DNA from: Zingiber officinale
Lineage: Eukaryota > Streptophyta > Magnoliopsida > Zingiberales > Zingiberaceae
Length of the DNA stretch: 64,000 nucleotides
NCBI RefSeq assembly: GCF_018446385.1
Contig: NC_055988.1
Location: 167,324,337-167,388,336, forward strand
Reading direction: 5' to 3'
The notes beneath the pieces were generated by a model that had not been told where the DNA came from, searched no databases, and saw only the letters and a program-made list of their open reading frames with translations. The first letter of the stretch is position 1; each line of letters opens with the position of its first letter. This document shows positions 58,290 through 64,000 of this stretch, piece after piece. The translations under genes were made by a program, and so were the position numbers.

Positions 58290-59365
58290 CACCAACAAAA
58301 ATCCCATATGTTGGGAAATTGGCTAAATCTGCATACCACGGAGTTCCTGAACTTTTTACTATCAAGAGTTGCTCATTTAAAAAAAAAACATTTATTGGTA
58401 AGTGGATGTTCATCCCCTCTGTATAATCTTGCTGATGCGGTGATAAGGAAGAGCCAACCCTGTGGAGGATATTTTCCATGATGGAGGTCCGAGTCAAGGC
58501 GGTCAATGTTCAAGAATTAGATGGACGATAGGCGTAGCGGCTGGTCGGCCGAGCAGGTCGCCCGATCGAGAGGAAAGGGTGTCCGATCCGATCCCACCTC
58601 TGACTCGAGTGATGTGTCGAACAGTCGACGCTCAATAAGGTGTTGGACGCCAAAGGAGATGACATGCAGAATCCGGGCCGAGCAGTTACCTTACTCGGCC
58701 TTGCGATGGGACTCGGTATAGACGCAGCGGAGTCCCAACCAATTGAACGGAAGGTCACAGGCGTGGTGGAGTGTCGGCCGAGTGGACGTGGCACAGGTCC
58801 AGTAGGGTTCACGTCGAGCGACTATCTCGCTCGGCTTAGCAACGGTTATCTCTCGACATCCTTGTGGGAGTTTGTGTCGTTGACACCCGTCATAGTCAAC
58901 CAGAAGATCGTACGACGGAAGCTTCCACTGTCACATCAGAGATATGCTTGGCTTGTTAAGGTATTATGGCAGAGACAATTTATTGACAGGTCTTTTTAGA
59001 GGAAACTTAGGGAAGCATGCTTGCCTTGGGAAGCGTGTACATGCGCTACATGAGCTCTACATAAAGGGGTGAGTCCAAGCATTGGCGGAGGTACGCGATA
59101 TCTATTAATTACTTGCACTATAGTCTTCGTTTTTGCTCCGCTTTCTATATCGTTGGTGACTGACTTGAGCGTCGGAGGACCAACGCCAGGGACCCCTTCC
59201 CTGGCTCGACACTAATATCATTTGTGTTGCAGGGTGGAGCGGAGTCTACAGGCAGTCAACGGGAGTACCACATTCCCAGCTTTCCATCTTATCGACTATC
59301 AGACTGGAGAGCTCAAAGTCTATTGTCAATTATTTTTGGATACCATGGACGTTGTTTGAGGTACA
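58290..59365 (+). mobile_element. Ty3/gypsy-like LTR remnant
   Basis: Contains GGTCGGCCGAGCAGGTCGCC-type sequence at about 58540, and GTGACTGACTTGAGCGTCGG at about 59155, shared with 26190. Its end ACCATGGACGTTGTTTGAGGTACA matches the end at 26795. The left limit is approximate and no coding region remains. Confidence 0.5.
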
Positions 59366-59381
59366 ATTTTATTATTAAATG

Positions 59382-59804
59382 TAAGGGTGAGCAAAAATTC
59401 GGTTAAACCGAACAAACCATGTTTAGAATTCAGTTCAGTTTAATCGAAAATTCAGGTTATTTTTTCTAAAAAAAATTGATTATTTCAGTTAATTCGGTTC
59501 GATTTCTATTTTAAAATTTCTTATTCTGTTAAACCTAATAGAACAAATTAACTAAATTTTTAGTCAAACCAAATTTGGAGATCTTATTTTTGAAGACCGA
59601 AATCAAATTTTATTTTAAAAAATTGTTTTTTTAAATATTGGTTAATTCGATTTTCAACCAAATTAACCAATATTTTATCGGTTAAGTTTGTTTGATTTTT
59701 CAAAAAAATTTGGTCGGTTTGATTTGTTAAAAAAAAATTTGATTAGGATCAATTTGATTAATTCGATTCAATTTGATTAGTTTTTAATTGAATACTCACC
59801 CTTA
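59382..59804. mobile_element. hAT-type MITE, copy 4
   Basis: 423 bp with ends TAAGGGTGAGCAAAAATTCG and ..ATACTCACCCTTA. Flanking 8-mers are ATTAAATG and ATTAGAAG (two differences). The right flank ATTAGAAGCATTA also follows the copies at 27223 and 40249, so these loci share an ancestor. Confidence 0.8.
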
Positions 59805-59812
59805 ATTAGAAG

Positions 59813-60800
59813 CATTACCCTCTACTAGTTTTCTCACTCTCTCATAGAGAGTTTCATTCTCTATTCCATAACGAGCTTCTGTTCACGGATGTTCCATACA
59901 TTTCATCAACTACAATAAAAAAATAACTTTTTTAAAATATATTTTTTTAATAAAATATTATAATAAATATTTAATTGTATTAGTAAAATTTAAAAGGACA
60001 ATTTATATATTGTAAAAAAAAATCGCAATTGAAAGTGGTGACTAATTAGGTCACATATCAATAACTTTATCTTTACCAAGTAAAATTTAAAAAATAAAAA
60101 TTCTTTTACGTAAATCTTTCAAGCATAATTTAATAAAAATTAATATATTTATCTAATAAATATTTTTAATTAAATAAATAAAATTAAATTTCATCAATAA
60201 AATATTAAAATTACTAACTAATTTGGCCATGAGTAATAAATGATAATAATACTATTAATATATATTTTAATAATTTTTTTATGGATCAATTTTATTTTTG
60301 ATGAAAGAAAGTCTTGACGCAATAATAAAAATATTATTGTGAAACCAAGCGGTAATAGGTTAAGTACTAGAAATAACCACTATGTATAATAGATTATTCC
60401 CTAAAATTCTGCATTAGTAGGAGATTTATGTATAAAGTTATATTTTTTCGATTGTAACTTTAGTAAATTATCAATTAAATTTATTTAATAAAAAAAATTT
60501 AGCTGGTAAACATTGGTTACGAATTTAAAAAAGAAAGAAAGAGTGTATAATAAGACCACAATTATAAAGATATAAAAATAATAACGAAGAAAAAGAAAGA
60601 AGGAGAAATAAAATAAAATTTAGAAAGAAGTAATAGTATCATATTAAATATAATTTAGACTTTCAAAAATATAAAATATCAAGCATGATCAATAAATATT
60701 TTTAATTTATTAATCAAACTTAATTTTTATCGATAAATTAAATTTTATTAATAAAAAATTAAAATTTCTCAATCAAATTTTAATAAACAAAATAAATTAA
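59813..60800. other. AT-rich intergenic DNA with dispersed repeat
   Basis: 59813 to about 59915 matches DNA right of the MITE at 27223. 60690-60800 matches 18905-19020 with few differences; the match stops exactly where the CACTA-like end begins. No gene seen. Confidence 0.6.
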
Positions 60801-61466
60801 CATTACAAAAATTACTGCAAATAATAACGGGATTATCGACTGAATTTAATTCTGTCGATAATTACCGATGGAATTGGTTATTCCGTCGGTAATTACCGAC
60901 TGATTCTTTAATTCAGTCGATAATTTTCAACTGAATTAAATTCAGTTGGAAAATCGCCCTAGGGTAAACGGATTTACAAGTTCCAGGTTAGCGGGTTTCT
61001 AATATTACCGACGGAATTATTAATTCCATCGGTAAATGACTTTGGTTAACGAGTATTAGTTAACAAATTTAATTTAACGGGCGTGGGCAGAAACTTTACC
61101 GACAGAATATTAATTTTGTTGGTAACTACTGGCGGAATTAGGTTTCCGTCGATAAATACCGACGAAATATTGATTCCGTCGGTAACGTTGATTAAAGTTA
61201 GGGCACGGGAGCTCCCTTTCTTCTCCGCGCGACCCGTGCTTGTTCCTGCAATTTCGGGCTTCGGCGATCTCCTCTCCGCGTCTAGCAGCAGCCTCGTGCC
61301 CTCTCTCGTTCACCATGATCCGCAACCAGCGACTCCTCAGGTATGCTCCTCTCCTCTCTTGTCTCTTTATTTTCACACTCACGGCGGCCACCGCGGCCTG
61401 CTCGCGGCCAGTGGGCCACCGCTGGCGGCTTCTCGCGGTAGCCCAGCCGCCGCAGGCGCTTGTCTG
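60801..61466 (+). mobile_element. End of a CACTA-type DNA transposon with GC-rich interior
   Basis: Starts CATTACAAAAATTACTGCAA, one base from the plant CACTA terminus CACTACAAAA..TGCAA. It is followed by subterminal ACCGACGGAATTA / TTCCGTCGGTAA motifs, at least ten in both orientations, to about 61190. From 61200 the DNA is GC-rich and coding-like; an ATG at 61314 opens MIRNQRLLRYAPLLSCLFIF, a possible signal peptide, with a GT donor-like CTCAGGTATG just after. The source gene was not recognised. The element continues after the solo LTR at 63839, and its other end is not in the window. Confidence 0.65.
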
Positions 61467-63838
61467 TGTTGGTCGCTACTTGGAATTTCGTTCTGCTTCC
61501 CCTATACAAAAATTTATACAAGCACAGAACTTTCCTAACAACCTATGTGTTCCTCATGAGTTAAACTTGAATTTGAAACGGAACTTAACATTTTTACTTC
61601 AAATTCAACTCATGTGTTCTTCAGTAGTTAAAACTTGGATTGCAAACGATACTTAAATTTATTAATCCAAGTTCATCCCATGTTACAGAAGTTGATTAAA
61701 TATCTATTTCAAGGATTGACTTCCAGATTAAACATGGCGAGGCACTTGGCCTTCTTGGGTATGAGATCATCCACCACTTCCTAGACAAAGCCTTTCAAAG
61801 AAATTGGATATTTAAACTTCTTATAGTAACCCTAGGTTTAACTACAAAGATCTCAATAGAAGCACAAGATCAAAACACTAAATCGAAACAAAAAAATAAA
61901 ACACGAAATCGTTAGCCTCTTGTGTTGGTATTTCAGGATTCATACAAAGAAAAACTAGTTTCACTGCGGAATTAAGAACTAGTTATACCTTTCTTTGTAA
62001 ACAAAGATCTCTTGATCTTCTGTTGTATTCCTCTCCTCCTCTTGGACGTCGTGTGAGCGACGAACTACCAAGATGAAATCCACCCGAACCACTTCATCTC
62101 CTCCAAAAAATTCCGGCCACCAAGGAATGCCAAAATAGGAAACTTTCTTCTCTTCTTCTTCCTCTCAAGCAATCGGCCACCAATTGCTCCTTCTTTTCTT
62201 TCAAGTTTCGGCCACCAAGAAGAGATGGGTGCCGACCTTAGAAAGAAGAAAGGGAGGGAAGAAACAAGGTGCCGCCGGCCTTAGGAAGAGGAAAGGGATA
62301 GGCCGACCACCAAGGAAAAGAGAGGAGAGAAATTGTAGAGATGTGTTGTTCCCATAAGGCACCCTCTACCTCTCTTTATAATCCTTGGTCATGACATAAA
62401 AGGAAATTTTAATAATAATTAAAATCTCTCTCTTTTAAATTTCCTATTATGATGGCTACAAAAGGAAAGTTTAAAAATTAATCTTTCTATTTTAAATATT
62501 GTAGATGTCTACAAAAAAAAGGGAAATTAAAATTAAAACTTCTTTTTTAAATCATGGTTATAAAAAGGAAAGTTTTATCAAAATTAAAATCTCTCTTTTT
62601 AAACATTATAGATAACTACAAAAAAAAGGAAATTTTTTAACAAAATTAAAATATCTCTTTTAAACCTTTGTAGATAGTTATAAAGAAAAGATTTTAAAAT
62701 TTAAAACTCTCTTTTAAAACCATGTGGATGGCTATAAAAGGAAAGATTTTAAAGAAAAATAAAATAAAATATCTCCTTTTAATCCTATGTGGCCGACCCC
62801 TTGCTTGGGCACCAAGCTTGGCCAGCCACCTCTTGGGCTCCAAGCTAATGCTTGGTCGACCCCCTTGCACCAAGCAAGGATGTGTCCGACCCATTACTTA
62901 GGTAAGAAGTGGACTTTGTGGATACAAGGCTTTATAGAGGCTACAACAGGGACCGAGAGGAGGAATTGGTTTTGATCTCCCGATGAGCTTGAGCTTCCTG
63001 TGTTCAACCCGAACACCCAACTCAAGTTCATCAATAATAACTCATACCACTAAAGAGTTATTATTGAACTACCGCACCAATCATATATTACATTATGGGC
63101 TCCTTCTTATTATGAGTGCGTTAATCTCCCTGTATTTTAGATATCGAATGCCCATTAATTAAATGAGTTACTGATATTCACTTAATTAACATCTAGCTCT
63201 AAGAGTAGTACCACTCAACTTCATTGTCATGCCGGACTAGGTCCACCTGCAGGGTTTACATGACAATCCTTATGAGCTCCTCAAGGGGGCATTATCAACC
63301 TAGATTATTAGGACATAGTTTCCTTCTATAATCAACAACACACCATATAAATAATATTATTTCCCAACTTATCGGGCATATTGATCCAACTGAATAAATC
63401 TCACCTATTGATAAATTAAAGAAATAAATACTAAGTATATATGATTGTTATTATATCGGGATTAAGAGCACACACTTCCATAATAATAGAGGCCCTATTC
63501 TTTTATGCAATCGGTATAAAAAGAACAATCTCAAATGGTCCTGCTCAATACACTCATAGTGTACTAGTATAATTTTATAGTCAAGATAAATTAATACCAA
63601 ATTACACTACGACCGTTCCAATGGCTTGCCCCTATCCATCTTGGTCGTGAGCTACTATTGATAATTTATAAGGAACTGATAACATGATCTTCTGTGTGAC
63701 ACCACACACCATGTTATCTACAATATAAATTAAATGGACAACAACATTTAACATAAATGCAGACATTTGACCAATGTGATTCTCATTTCAAAATAAATGT
63801 TCATACAAAAAGCTAGGCTTTTAGTATACATCCTTACA
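61467..63838 (-). mobile_element. Copia-type solo LTR (about 2.4 kb)
   Basis: TGTTGGTCGC...CATCCTTACA with a perfect GTCTG duplication (61462-61466, 63839-63843). The minus strand starts TGTAAGGATGTATACTAAAAGCC and continues with sequence I recognise from widespread plant copia LTRs (CTAGCTTTTTGTATGAACAT, GTGTGTGGTGTCACACAC). Near its far end is the block with AAGAAGGCCAAGTGCCTCGCC also found in the gag-only elements. No primer-binding site or polypurine tract adjoins, consistent with a solo LTR. Confidence 0.85.
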
Positions 63839-64000
63839 GTCTGCGGCATGCCGACCGCCACAGGCCGGCTGCTGGAGGTCGGCTGCCGCAGGCCAGCCAC
63901 CGCAAGTGCTTGTCTGCGGCATGCCGGCCGTCAGAGGCCGACCGCTGCACAGCGCCTGCGGCGCCTGCTCGCTGCCTAATCGCAGCCAGCCGCGGGGGCT
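63839..64000. repeat. GC-rich tandem repeat resuming after the solo LTR
   Basis: Units with CCGCA(G/A)G(C/T)GCTTGTCTG and CGGCATGCCGRCCG recur about 75 bp apart. The first unit is split by the solo LTR (left half at 61447-61466). Probably interior of the CACTA-type element. Confidence 0.65.

Overview
This is a plant nuclear genome window. The spliced host genes have GT-AG introns, the DNA between genes is AT-rich, and LTR retrotransposons are stacked in every part of the window. The gene content and the retroelement types suggest a monocot, possibly a ginger-family relative; that attribution is an impression, not a demonstration. There are no bacterial-type operons, rRNA genes, tRNA genes or CRISPR arrays.

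Layout. 1-1733: the primer-binding site and long LTR of a minus-strand retroelement cut by the window edge. 2150-6119: a complete gag-only LTR element (target duplication AACTG). 7356-14371: the main host locus. Six exons encode the N-terminal part of a NOP53/SMO4-type ribosome-biogenesis protein. They are followed, in the same phase, by three exons encoding a full-length TIR1/AFB-type F-box/LRR protein (auxin receptor family) that has no start codon of its own. 16640-18076: another minus-strand LTR with its polypurine tract. 20400-26795: Ty3/gypsy-like LTR material with 122-bp tandem repeats, split by a second gag-only element (21140-25490). 26800-27973 and 39881-44950: two copies of a duplicated non-coding segment. 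Between them sits a third gag-only element (27979-39880, target duplication CTTAT), which itself holds a large-LTR, non-coding element (29515-37857, target duplication CAAAG). The second duplicate holds a solo LTR (40581-44415, TGCTC) with another solo LTR inside it (42463-43487, GATGA). 48400-51450: a decayed copy of the host locus, with NOP53 exons 2-6 fused to a fragment of the last F-box exon. 51463-52723: a broken PIF/Harbinger transposase. 53806-54201: a long inverted repeat. 56653-57567: two miniature inverted-repeat elements. 58290-59365: gypsy-like LTR remnant. 60801-64000: one end of a CACTA-type transposon with GC-rich cargo, interrupted by a copia-type solo LTR (61467-63838, target duplication GTCTG).

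How it works together. Only the 7.3-14.4 kb locus looks like a possible working host gene. The gag-only and large-LTR elements lack protease, integrase and reverse transcriptase, so they must have moved with enzymes from elements elsewhere. Target duplications match exactly at six of the seven bounded LTR insertions, so the nesting order can be read directly. The duplicated host locus allows several events (intron insertion, exon deletion, 3.5-kb internal deletion) to be polarised by comparing the two copies.
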